Assembly (NCBI RefSeq): GCF_004342425.1
Contig: NZ_SLWQ01000007.1
Span: 124,001-188,000, forward strand
DNA from: Dokdonella fugitiva
GTDB taxonomy: Bacteria; Pseudomonadota; Gammaproteobacteria; Xanthomonadales; Rhodanobacteraceae
Direction of reading: 5' to 3'
Length of the DNA stretch: 64,000 bases
Made by a program: the position numbers and the translations under genes. Under the pieces are notes generated by a model, which had not been told where the DNA came from, ran no database searches, and saw only the letters and a list, made by a program, of their open reading frames with translations. Positions 42,482 to 50,544 of the stretch are shown piece after piece. The number at the start of each line of letters is the position of its first letter. Position 1 is the first letter of the stretch.

Positions 42482-43944
42482 TCGCCTCGAACCTGCTGCG
42501 CGCCACGACCTTCGCCGGCGTCCTCGCCTGTGCGTTCGTGCCGCTCGCCCATGCCGACATCGCGCTCGATGGCACGAGCACGCCGACGACGTATGCGCGC
42601 GGGCGCGTCAACAGCTTTTTGCTCGACCTGCATGTCGTCTCGGACGCGTTCGCCGGCGTCGACGCACTCACATTCGAGCTCCCGCCGGGCGTGACGCTGT
42701 CCGCCGTGCGCAAGCGCAACACCTTCACGTTCTGCTCGGACGTGCATCCGCTCGTCGATGGCATGGGCACGGGCACCGGCGGCTGGTACCAGCTCGGCTG
42801 GCCCGCGCTCGACGGCTGCGGCAGCTTCGCCGGATCGCCCGACCCGGGCGAAGAGCAGATCGTCATCGTCGACCTCGACGTGCCGGCCGCCTACAGCGGC
42901 GATCTGCCGCTCACCGTGCACGCGCTCGGCGACGGCAACGGCGACCCGCCGAACGAGGCTGACCTCGTGCTCACGCTCGCCGACGAAGGCGCGCCGCCCC
43001 AGCCGGTCGTCGCGACCGCGTCGAAACTCGCGCTCGCCGTCGACGGTGGCGTCGCAAACGTGCAGGTGCTCGCGATCGGCAACACCGGCGCGGGCACGCT
43101 CGCCTACACGATCACGACCGCCGCAAGCGACGGCGTCACGCCGCCCGACTGCGGCGTGCCCGTCACGCAGCCGTGGCTCGCGGTCGCACCCATGAGCGGC
43201 ACCGTCGCTGCCGGCGCGCACGACGACGTCGCGCTCACGTTCGATACGGGAACGCTCGCCGCGGGCGACTACGGCGCCACGCTCTGCATCGCGAGCAACG
43301 ACGCCGCGCAACCGATGCGCGTGATCCCGCTCGGCCTTCACGTGAACGCGACGCCGTGCGCCGCCGCCGATCGCGTGTTCGCCAATGGTTTCGAGGACGA
43401 CGCCGACGGCAGGTGCAGCCAGGCCTTGCGCACGTTCGACGACCGCGACGCCTTCCTCGCCACCGTCGCGCCCGGCTACGAGACGAACGCGTTCACCGCG
43501 CTGCGCACCGGCTACGTGCACGGACCGCTGCACTTCGGCAACGCGTATCCGTACGCCGTCACCGCCGGGCCGGGCTACGACATCGGCGACTTCTACCTGT
43601 TCGATGGCGCGGGCGAACTGTCCACGGTCTCCCCCGGCGACACCTCAAGGCTCACGATCACGTTCACCGGCACGTCGGTCACCGCGATCGGCGGCAACGT
43701 CTGGGGTCAGATGTTCCAGAACCCGACCGTGATCGAGATGAACATGCAGCCGCCGACGACGATCCGCATCGAACTCGACGACGGCACCGTCGAGACCTTC
43801 GTCGCGACGAGCCAGCAGGACTTCCGCGGCTTCGTCTCGACCCGCCCGATCCACGCAATCACGTTCGGCACCCCGCTCCCCGGCGACGACGGCGAGTACG
43901 TCTGGGGCGTGTTCGACAACCTCGTGGTGGGCAACGCGCGCTGA
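42478..43944 (+). CDS. Exported multidomain protein with internal FANGF motif
   Basis: A 488-residue protein with signal peptide (TFAGVLACAFVPLAHAD). Residues 25-185 are a beta-rich domain with two Cys; about 190-300 an immunoglobulin-like choice-of-anchor domain (PWLAVAPMSGTVAAGAHDDV ... GDYGATLCIASND is typical). Then ADRVFANGFEDDADGRC, the tail normally found at protein ends here, is followed by about 180 residues homologous to the upstream gene product. The gene thus looks like two former proteins joined. It starts at ATGA with the preceding gene and is probably co-transcribed. Function unknown; cell-surface location inferred. Confidence 0.72.
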   Translation: MIASNLLRATTFAGVLACAFVPLAHADIALDGTSTPTTYARGRVNSFLLDLHVVSDAFAGVDALTFELPPGVTLSAVRKRNTFTFCSDVHPLVDGMGTGTGGWYQLGWPALDGCGSFAGSPDPGEEQIVIVDLDVPAAYSGDLPLTVHALGDGNGDPPNEADLVLTLADEGAPPQPVVATASKLALAVDGGVANVQVLAIGNTGAGTLAYTITTAASDGVTPPDCGVPVTQPWLAVAPMSGTVAAGAHDDVALTFDTGTLAAGDYGATLCIASNDAAQPMRVIPLGLHVNATPCAAADRVFANGFEDDADGRCSQALRTFDDRDAFLATVAPGYETNAFTALRTGYVHGPLHFGNAYPYAVTAGPGYDIGDFYLFDGAGELSTVSPGDTSRLTITFTGTSVTAIGGNVWGQMFQNPTVIEMNMQPPTTIRIELDDGTVETFVATSQQDFRGFVSTRPIHAITFGTPLPGDDGEYVWGVFDNLVVGNAR

Positions 43945-43958
43945 GGTGCGCCTGGCGG

Positions 43959-44121
43959 TGGGAGCCGCGATGCTTTGCATTGATCCGTTGCCAAGAGCAT
44001 CGCGACTCCCGTCGCTCCCGCACAAACGCGGCGCATATCACCTGTAGGAGGAGCACCCTGTGCGCGACCGTCGCACCTCGGCACACTGCGACGCTGCGGT
44101 CGCCACAGGGTGGGCTCCTGC
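43959..44121. repeat. Palindromic repeats R4 and R3 in tandem
   Basis: The 309-base gap after the exported proteins holds two palindromes. R4, 43961-44018: GGGAGCCGCGATGCT pairs with AGCATCGCGACTCCC. R3, 44043-44121: AGGAGGAGCACCCTGTGCGC pairs with GCCACAGGGTGGGCTCCT, with a CGACCG/CGGTCG inner stem. A third partial motif (CATCGCGCCTTCCGGCGCTC) lies at 44217-44236. No gene is seen here. Confidence 0.75.
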
Positions 44122-44253
44122 CGTTGCACCGCGCGTGTGACGGGAGTTCATCCATTCGCCCTGAACGCAGGCCGCAACACGGGCATGCTCACCCGGAATG
44201 TGCTGCCCGCAAGCGCATCGCGCCTTCCGGCGCTCCTGCAGGTGGCACTCCGG

Positions 44254-45000
44254 TTACGGCGTCGCGAGCAGGTCCACGAGGTGCACGCGCCCGGCGTCGA
44301 TGAGGCTGCGCTGGCTCGTGAGCCATTTGTCGAGCGGGACGCGGTTGACGCCGGCGCCGCTGCTCGAGCTCTGAGAGACGAACGGGCCGTCGGCGTCGCT
44401 GCCGACGACGATGATGTGGTCGATGTCGAGCGGGCGATTGCGGTCCCATGAATACTCGGCGAAATCGATGCCGATGAGCACGCCGGGCACGAAGTGCTCG
44501 TCGCGCAGGTAGCGGCCGGAGATGATCGCGCCGGTCTTGCGGCCGACGTTGCAGATCTGTTCGTCGGAATAGGTGAACAACGCGGGCGCGGCGACCTGGG
44601 TGGCGTAGGCGCCGATGAGATCCTTGGCGACGAGGTAGATCCAGCCGGAGCAGTCGACGTAACCGTTGCGCGCGAGGTCCCTCCAGGTCTTCGCCTTTTC
44701 GCCGAGGCGGTAGGTGATCGCGTCGAACTCGCGGGTGCGATCGGCGACGATGCGCGCGGCGCGGCGACGGTCGACCCGCGACAACGCGGGCACGTCGTCG
44801 AACGCCTGCACGAGCCACTTGCGCCGCACCGAGCCTTGCTTGCCGGCGCTGACGCCGCTTGCAACGGTGCCACTGACCCATTCCTGATAGCTGTTGGCGG
44901 TGGCGACGTCGAACAGATCACCGCTGCGCATCTCGCCGATGACGGTGCCGTGGGGTTCGGTGCGGATATTGAGGGCGCTGGCCGTGCATTCGAGTTTCAT
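44254..45000 (-). CDS. SH3-like plus NlpC/P60-like cysteine peptidase/amidase, no signal peptide
   Basis: A 248-residue protein. Residues 1-65 form a bacterial SH3-like domain (ALNIRTEPHGTVIGEMRSGD). The rest resembles an NlpC/P60 papain-like domain: the nucleophile motif YVDCSGWIYLV (Cys117) and a His in LDIDHIIVVGSD (His195). These enzymes cut peptidoglycan stem peptides. There is no signal peptide or membrane helix, so it would need a dedicated exporter or lysis to reach the wall. Upstream on the same strand is an exported Sel1-repeat protein. A type VI secretion effector is one possibility, but no secretion gene is in view. Function inferred from the motif. Confidence 0.7.
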   Translation of the reverse strand: MKLECTASALNIRTEPHGTVIGEMRSGDLFDVATANSYQEWVSGTVASGVSAGKQGSVRRKWLVQAFDDVPALSRVDRRRAARIVADRTREFDAITYRLGEKAKTWRDLARNGYVDCSGWIYLVAKDLIGAYATQVAAPALFTYSDEQICNVGRKTGAIISGRYLRDEHFVPGVLIGIDFAEYSWDRNRPLDIDHIIVVGSDADGPFVSQSSSSGAGVNRVPLDKWLTSQRSLIDAGRVHLVDLLATP

Positions 45001-45189
45001 GCGTGTTCCCCGTGATCGCGATGCGGACGCTGCTTCAGGAGCCGGTTCGCGCGCTGCTGTCCCACCGGCGTCGGCGGTGCGTCCGCAATGGCATGTGTGC
45101 GCGCCACGGTGCGCGCCGCTGCGTGTGCCGACGATCGGGAATCGTCGCGGCGTGGTGTAGGAAATCGGCGATCGCGCGCGAGGCAGGAT

Positions 45190-45280
45190 CGGTGCTGCGG
45201 TCGCGCACGGGGTGCGCTCCTACGACGATCCGTTCCTGTCCCGTTGCAGGAGCACACTCGCTGGGCGCGCTCCTGCAGTG
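45190..45280. repeat. R3-type palindromic repeats
   Basis: GGTGCTGCGGTCGCGCACGG followed by GGTGCGCTCCTAC, then GCAGGAGCACACTCGCTGGG continuing CGCGCTCCTGC, which is itself an inverted repeat. These fill much of the 290-base gap between the NlpC-like and Sel1-repeat genes. Confidence 0.6.
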
Positions 45281-45290
45281 TTCGCTGCGA

Positions 45291-46202
45291 TCACTCGTCG
45301 GACGATGGCGACGCGTCGACGGGCGAGGTGTCGTGGCGACCGTCGATCGGCTGGATCGGGCCGACGTGGGAGATGCCGGTCGCCGGGTGCCATTCGAACT
45401 TCGGATCGTAGGGATTGTCCGATTGCCACAGTTGTCGATACGCGACGGAGCCGTCCTCGCCACCACCACCGAGTACGCCGAAGGCGGCGGTCGCGAAGCC
45501 GTTGACGATGGATTTCCCCGGAGGGGGCGTGCTCGGCGTGCCGGGTCGCCCGATCGTGGTAGTCAGGGGCGAAACGAGTGCGGTCATGCGTCCGCCCGAA
45601 TTCGCCGAGCCGATCATCAATGGCCCGACGGCGCCGACGCGCGAACCCGTCATCGACGCGCGCACCTGCGCCCAACGCGCCTTCGCACGGGCGAGCGCGA
45701 CCTCGTCGCCGTAGGTCTTCTTGAGCTCGCGCCAGATCGCGTTCGCCTGTTCCCATTCATCCTTGCCGAGATCGGCGTAGATCGCTTCGCGCGCCTGCAC
45801 GTAGGTCGGGTCTCCGCGTTCGGCGGCGAGCGCGGCCCAGGCCATCGCGCGCGGACGATCGACCGGGATGCCGTCGCCCTTGATGTACATCACGGCAAGG
45901 TTGTATTGCGCCGGCTTGTAACCCCACGACGCCGCCACTTCGTACATGTCGACCGCGTATTTGTATTCGCCGTTGCGGTACGCGTAGGCGCCGGTGAGGA
46001 AGAACTTCTTGCCCGGCCGCGCCGCGTCCTCGGGCGTGCCCCAGGTTTCGTTGGCCGGACGGTCGGTGTTGTCCTCGGAGTCGTAGCTCGGCGGGCGCAT
46101 GCTGTAACTGCCCGCGAACTGGAGCTGGGTCGCCGCCTGCGCGGGGAGAATCGCCGCGAAGGCGATGGTGAGACCAACGAATGCCACGGCACGCATGTCC
46201 AT
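45291..46202 (-). CDS. Exported Sel1-like repeat protein
   Basis: A 303-residue protein with signal peptide (VGLTIAFAAILPAQAAT). Two or three Sel1/TPR-type helical repeats are seen (AYAYRNGEYKYAVDMYEVAA, then WGYKPAQYNLAVMYIKGDG and ARAMAWAALAAERGDP-like), followed by a Gly/Ser/Pro-rich region with no recognised domain. GGGGG lies six bases before the ATG at 46202. It may work with the NlpC-like protein encoded 290 bases downstream on the same strand, for example as a periplasmic partner or protector, but this is only an inference from adjacency. Confidence 0.72.
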   Translation of the reverse strand: MDMRAVAFVGLTIAFAAILPAQAATQLQFAGSYSMRPPSYDSEDNTDRPANETWGTPEDAARPGKKFFLTGAYAYRNGEYKYAVDMYEVAASWGYKPAQYNLAVMYIKGDGIPVDRPRAMAWAALAAERGDPTYVQAREAIYADLGKDEWEQANAIWRELKKTYGDEVALARAKARWAQVRASMTGSRVGAVGPLMIGSANSGGRMTALVSPLTTTIGRPGTPSTPPPGKSIVNGFATAAFGVLGGGGEDGSVAYRQLWQSDNPYDPKFEWHPATGISHVGPIQPIDGRHDTSPVDASPSSDE

Positions 46203-46342
46203 CGAAATCCCCCGATCATCATGGCGTGGGACGACCGTAGCACCAGCGACCGACGCAATCAACGATAATATTCGTACGACGCCCTGGATGGTTTGGCCTG
46301 CCGGGTGCTAGGATGTCCGCCCTTGCGACGGAGCTCCCCCCA

Positions 46343-47695
46343 ATGCGATCGGATCGCCATCTCCCCCTGCTCCTGTCCACTACACTGCTCGGCTTCGCCA
46401 GCGCGCATGCGGCCGACGGCGATCCGGATCCCGGCTTCGGTATCGGCGGTTACGCCGCTTCGGGCACGACCGGCTACGTCGTGGACGCGGTCGCGATTCG
46501 GCCGGACGGCCGCATCCTGACCTGCGGTGACGACGGCTTCACCGGCCCGGGCGAGGGCTTCGTCGTCATGCAATTCCGCGCCGACGGCACGCTCGACCCG
46601 ACCTTCGGCGACCAAGGCGTGACCCATGTCGTCTTCGACCCGGCGGACGACACATGCACGGGCATCGCCGTGCAACCGGATGGCCGCATCGTCGTGGCAG
46701 GCTACGTGCGCTCGCCGGCGATACCCGCCGGTTCCCTCTACGCGCCCGCCGCAGCACGCCTCACGCACGATGGTGCGCCCGACCCGGATTTCGGCGATGG
46801 CGCCGGCAAGCGCATCTATGCACTGCGCCATATCGTGAATGCCATGGCCTTGCAGGGCGACGGCAAGATCCTCCTCGCCGGCATGAGCTTGGCAGCGCAC
46901 CCATACGACTTCAGCGTCCTGCGCATACTTGCCGACGGCACGCCCGATCCGGAATTCGGCACGGACGCACAGGTAACCGTCTCGTTCGTCGGCACCACGT
47001 CGCAGGATCAGGCGGAGGCGATCGCCGTGGATGACCAGCAACGGATCGTCGTCGCCGGCACCGCCGACGCCGGCGGTGCCAGCGCGATCGGTGTCGTTCG
47101 CCTGCTCCCGGACGGGCAACCCGATTCGGCGTTCGGCAACGACGGCCAGGTGCGTGCCGGAAACGACGCGTTGCACTACGGCGCATTCGGCAATGCGCTG
47201 GTCCTGCAGCGCGACGGCAAGATCGTCGTGGCCGGCGGCCGCAACAGCCTCGCCTCGCCATTCGCCAACAGCACGGCCGTGCGCCTGCAGGAAGATGGAT
47301 CGGTCGATACGACCTATGGCGACCAGGGTGCCACCGACATCGGCTTTTCGCCCGCCGGCGTACCGGACACCTCGTTCGAATCGGCGGCCATCCGCCAGGA
47401 TGATGGCAAGGTCGTGCTCGCAGGCGTCGCGTTCGATGCGGACGATCACAAGTACGCGACCGTCGCCCGTCTCGACACGCAAGGCCAGGTCGATGCGAGC
47501 TTCGCCGATGGCGGCTCGACCATCATCCCCCTCGCGGATGCGCAACATCCGTCGCAGTGGTTCTCCGCACTGGCGCTGAGCGATGGGCGCGTCGTGGCGG
47601 CGGGCTTCGTCGATGACGAGTCCGGCACGATCGGCGGATTCTCCGGATTGCTCGTGCGCCTGCAGAGCGACCTGATCTTTTTCGACAGCCTCTGA
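46343..47695 (+). CDS. Exported delta-60-repeat protein
   Basis: A 450-residue protein with signal peptide (LPLLLSTTLLGFASAHAADG). At least seven delta-60 units are visible, each with D-P-x-FG-x-x-G / DG-RI-VVAG (GDPDPGFGIGGYA, DPTFGDQGVTHV, QPDGRIVVAG, DPDFGDGAGKR, DGKILLAG). It is the second member of this family in the window (the other is at 18818). The C-terminus reads SDLIFFDSL, a shortened version of the F-A-N-G-F tail. The start is ATG 46343 with GGAG upstream. It is divergent from the Sel1 protein gene (140 bases). Function unknown. Confidence 0.8.
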   Translation: MRSDRHLPLLLSTTLLGFASAHAADGDPDPGFGIGGYAASGTTGYVVDAVAIRPDGRILTCGDDGFTGPGEGFVVMQFRADGTLDPTFGDQGVTHVVFDPADDTCTGIAVQPDGRIVVAGYVRSPAIPAGSLYAPAAARLTHDGAPDPDFGDGAGKRIYALRHIVNAMALQGDGKILLAGMSLAAHPYDFSVLRILADGTPDPEFGTDAQVTVSFVGTTSQDQAEAIAVDDQQRIVVAGTADAGGASAIGVVRLLPDGQPDSAFGNDGQVRAGNDALHYGAFGNALVLQRDGKIVVAGGRNSLASPFANSTAVRLQEDGSVDTTYGDQGATDIGFSPAGVPDTSFESAAIRQDDGKVVLAGVAFDADDHKYATVARLDTQGQVDASFADGGSTIIPLADAQHPSQWFSALALSDGRVVAAGFVDDESGTIGGFSGLLVRLQSDLIFFDSL

Positions 47696-47802
47696 TCGCT
47701 GTGCGGAGCCGCGCGCGGACACGCGCGCAGGTTGCGGCATCGTGACCCGAACGCAAAGTGGATTGATCGCTGCCCTCGCTCTCCGGAACCGCGCTTCCGC
47801 AT

Positions 47803-47826
47803 GTCCCGCGTTCGCGGGAATGACGG
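47803..47826. repeat. Half copy of repeat R1
   Basis: TCCCGCGTTCGCGGGAATGA followed by CGGA is a short palindrome matching one end of the R1 element. It lies in a 260-base stretch (47696-47955) without a convincing gene. Confidence 0.6.
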
Positions 47827-47955
47827 ACGAGCAGGCTCGAAGCGGAGGGCGTTCCCGCCCCGGGGACCATGATGGGGACGATCCGCGGCGCGACCACGGC
47901 ATGCCGTCGGCCGCGGCCGGCCTCGCATCCATGAGGCCGGCCGCGACGGGGGTGC

Positions 47956-48243
47956 TCAGCGTTCTTCGTCTTCGCTCGTTTCCAGCGGGCGGCGCATCGC
48001 CGATGCGGTGGCGTGGTTCGCGGTCGCGCGGTTCGGCAAGGCGCGCAGCGCGCGCAGGGTGTCCACCCACGCGCCGCATTCATGCAGATCGAACACGCCG
48101 AGCGGATGGGTCGATCGTGGTGCCTTGGCGGGGGTATGGGCCGCTTCCGGCCATTCGTCGAACTCGATCGCTGCGAGCATGTTCCGGTATCCGTGCCAGG
48201 GGAACTGATATGGGTAACGCGGAAACGGGCGGTTCCGCGACAT
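47956..48243 (-). CDS. Small hypothetical protein
   Basis: A 95-residue reading frame with a protein-like composition (FPRYPYQFPWHGYRNMLAAI, then PLGVFDLHECGAWVDTLRAL), including many aromatic residues, which is unlike the Arg/Ala-rich shadow frames of this genome. The start is uncertain: ATG 48243 has GAGG directly against it; the frame is open to 48366. No family is recognised and no partner gene is obvious. It lies between the delta-60 gene and the S9 peptidase, on the same strand as the latter. Confidence 0.4.
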   Translation of the reverse strand: MSRNRPFPRYPYQFPWHGYRNMLAAIEFDEWPEAAHTPAKAPRSTHPLGVFDLHECGAWVDTLRALRALPNRATANHATASAMRRPLETSEDEER

Positions 48244-48415
48244 CCTCGCGACACGGGAACGCGTGCAGGGGACGAGCGGGGTTGAAAAGCACCCCGGCGG
48301 CCGTGCGCGCCGCGCGCTGCACGCGTGCGTTAGCGCGCGATGCTGCTTGGGCACCGCGAAGAACAAGGGCGAGATGACCGGAGAACGGCGCCGGATCAGC
48401 TCCGGCCCGACGCCG

Positions 48416-50425
48416 TCATTCCGCGGCGACCGCTTCGCCCGCCGCCTGCGGGCCGATCGCCTTGTCGAGGAACGCGACGAGCTTCTTGAAAAGGTCCTCG
48501 GCGTGGTCCTCGTCGTAGAAGCCGTGGCCTTCGGTGCGCTGGTACAGCCATTCGTAGGGAATGTTCGCCTTGTTGAGTGCCGAACGCATCGCCTCGCCCT
48601 GCACCGGCGGCACGCGCCAGTCCTGGCCGCCGACGACGAGCATCACCCTGGCCTTGATGCGGTCCGCGTGCGCGGCGGGCGAGCGGTCCCACAGCTGCTC
48701 GCTGTCCTCGCCGAGCACGAGCTTCAGGTAGTTCTCGCCCCACGAGGACTGCGGGATGTCGCCGCGCGTGTACATGAGGCGCAGGTCGTACACGCCGACG
48801 TAGCCGATCGCGCACCGGTACAGGTCTGGTTCCTTCACCGCGCCTTCCAGTGCCGCATAGCCGCCGTAGCTGCCACCGAAGATGCACAGCCGCTTGGGAT
48901 CGGCGATGCCCTGCCCGATCGCCCAGCGCGTCGCGTCGGTGACGTCGTCCTGCATCTTGCCGCCCCATTCGCGGTAGCCCGCGGTGAGGAAGGCGTTGCC
49001 GTAGTTGCCCGAACCGCGGAAGTTGACCTGCAGCACCGCGTAGCCGCGCGTCGCGAGCACCTGCACGTAGGGATCGAACTCCCACTGGTCGCGGACGCCG
49101 TACGGGCCGCCGTGCACGTATACGACCAGCGGCAGGTTCTTCGCCTGCTCCTTGCCGGGCGGACGCGTGAGGTAGCCGTGCAGCTCGAGGCCATCGCGCG
49201 CCTTCAGCGTGATCGGTTCCATCGTGCCCATCTGCTCGGGCTTGATCCAGGGCCGGTTCGCGAGCAGGAAGCTCGCCTTGCGCGCCTTCTCGTCGTAGAG
49301 GAAGAACTGGCCCGGGTTGCGGTCGCTGCTGACCGCGAACACGATCTTGCTGCCGTCGAGCGTCGCGCTGGTGATGCGCACGTCCTCGCCGGGGAACTGC
49401 TGCAGGAGGCCCGCGAGCAGCTTCGCCTCGGGCGCCTGCGCGTCGATGAGCGTCGTCGCGGTGCGGTCGGGCATCGTGCGCAGCGCGATCGCGTCCTTGT
49501 CGTCGGCGGAGGGCACGAGTTCAAGCGGGCCGCTGACCGTGCCGCTCCACAACGTCGACAGCTTGCGCGAGTCGACGTCCCAGATGCAGACGCCGCCGAC
49601 GCCCTTGCTGCCGGCGCAGTCGAAGTAGACCTTGTCCTCCTTGCGGTTGAAGCCGAGCGGCCGCAGGCGCTGGTGGTCCTTGTTCTCGTCGAACACCAGT
49701 TCCCACTTCGCGTCGTCGCCGGCGCGGTACCAGACCTTGCGCGCCTGGTCGACGTCGGTGCCGAACGCGAAGCGCACGATGCCGTGGTGGTCGGTGATGA
49801 AATCCGCATCGCGCAGCGGCGAGGTCGTCACCGGCATCGTCACGCCGGTGTAGAGGTCGATCTTCTCGACCGTCGGGAACACGCCGTTGGTGCTGTTGAA
49901 CGAATACGCGGCGATGAGCGCGCGCTTGGGATCGTCGCGCAGCGGGTCGACCAGCGTCGCGTAGGCGCGCCGGCTGGTCGCGTGCGCGATGTGCGTCGCG
50001 CCCTGGTTGCCGGCGCGATAGCCGAACAGCACGCCGTCGCCGGTGCCGTCGGCATTGACCGCGTAGAGTTCGCCGGTCGGCACCGGCGTCTCGAGCGCGC
50101 CGGCGCGCTCGCCGATCGTGTACATCACGCGCCCGGGAGCGACCCACCAGAACGAGGCGAGTTCGCGCGAGTCGCGCGGGCGCAGGTTGACGCCCTTCAT
50201 GTCCGACAGGCGGATCAGCGACAGCACGGTCTTGTCGTCGACGACCGCGGCTGCGGCGAGGTAATCGCCGTTGGGCGAGATCTTCACCTCGCGGAACTGC
50301 TCATGGCGCGCGAGGTCCGCGTACGGGACGGGCGCCGGCGCCGCGCCATCCGCGGCATGCACCGACCCCGCGGCCGCAGCCCATGCCGCGAGCGCGGCGA
50401 ACATCCCCGGATGGCGTGTCGTCAT
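48416..50425 (-). CDS. S9 family prolyl oligopeptidase-type peptidase, exported
   Basis: A 669-residue serine peptidase with signal peptide (MFAALAAWAAAAGSVHAADG). An N-terminal propeller-like region (for example FREVKISPNGDYLAAA) precedes the alpha/beta-hydrolase: VVYVHGGPYG, Ser519 in FGGSYGGYAAL, Asp602 in GGQDWRVPP and His634 in TEGHGFYDE. GGAGAGG precedes ATG 50425. It is a paralogue, not a close copy, of the S9 enzyme at 29264. It follows the nucleotide-sugar cluster on the same strand (120 bases after xanB) but is functionally unrelated. It likely cleaves short peptides in the periplasm. Confidence 0.92.
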   Translation of the reverse strand: MTTRHPGMFAALAAWAAAAGSVHAADGAAPAPVPYADLARHEQFREVKISPNGDYLAAAAVVDDKTVLSLIRLSDMKGVNLRPRDSRELASFWWVAPGRVMYTIGERAGALETPVPTGELYAVNADGTGDGVLFGYRAGNQGATHIAHATSRRAYATLVDPLRDDPKRALIAAYSFNSTNGVFPTVEKIDLYTGVTMPVTTSPLRDADFITDHHGIVRFAFGTDVDQARKVWYRAGDDAKWELVFDENKDHQRLRPLGFNRKEDKVYFDCAGSKGVGGVCIWDVDSRKLSTLWSGTVSGPLELVPSADDKDAIALRTMPDRTATTLIDAQAPEAKLLAGLLQQFPGEDVRITSATLDGSKIVFAVSSDRNPGQFFLYDEKARKASFLLANRPWIKPEQMGTMEPITLKARDGLELHGYLTRPPGKEQAKNLPLVVYVHGGPYGVRDQWEFDPYVQVLATRGYAVLQVNFRGSGNYGNAFLTAGYREWGGKMQDDVTDATRWAIGQGIADPKRLCIFGGSYGGYAALEGAVKEPDLYRCAIGYVGVYDLRLMYTRGDIPQSSWGENYLKLVLGEDSEQLWDRSPAAHADRIKARVMLVVGGQDWRVPPVQGEAMRSALNKANIPYEWLYQRTEGHGFYDEDHAEDLFKKLVAFLDKAIGPQAAGEAVAAE

Positions 50426-50544
50426 CGATCCTCTCCCTGTGTTCACTTTCCGGCCACGCCGCGCGATGCGCCCCCGTGCGGGCCGGACACTTCCGTTTCT
50501 ACCACAGCCGCGCGGGGCGGCGGGTCGTACCATGGCACGCTTCG

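Noticed and set aside
48260..48415. Additional small genes upstream of 48416 on the plus strand
   Set aside because: Frames there run into the antisense of the S9 peptidase and have Arg/Ala-rich shadow composition.
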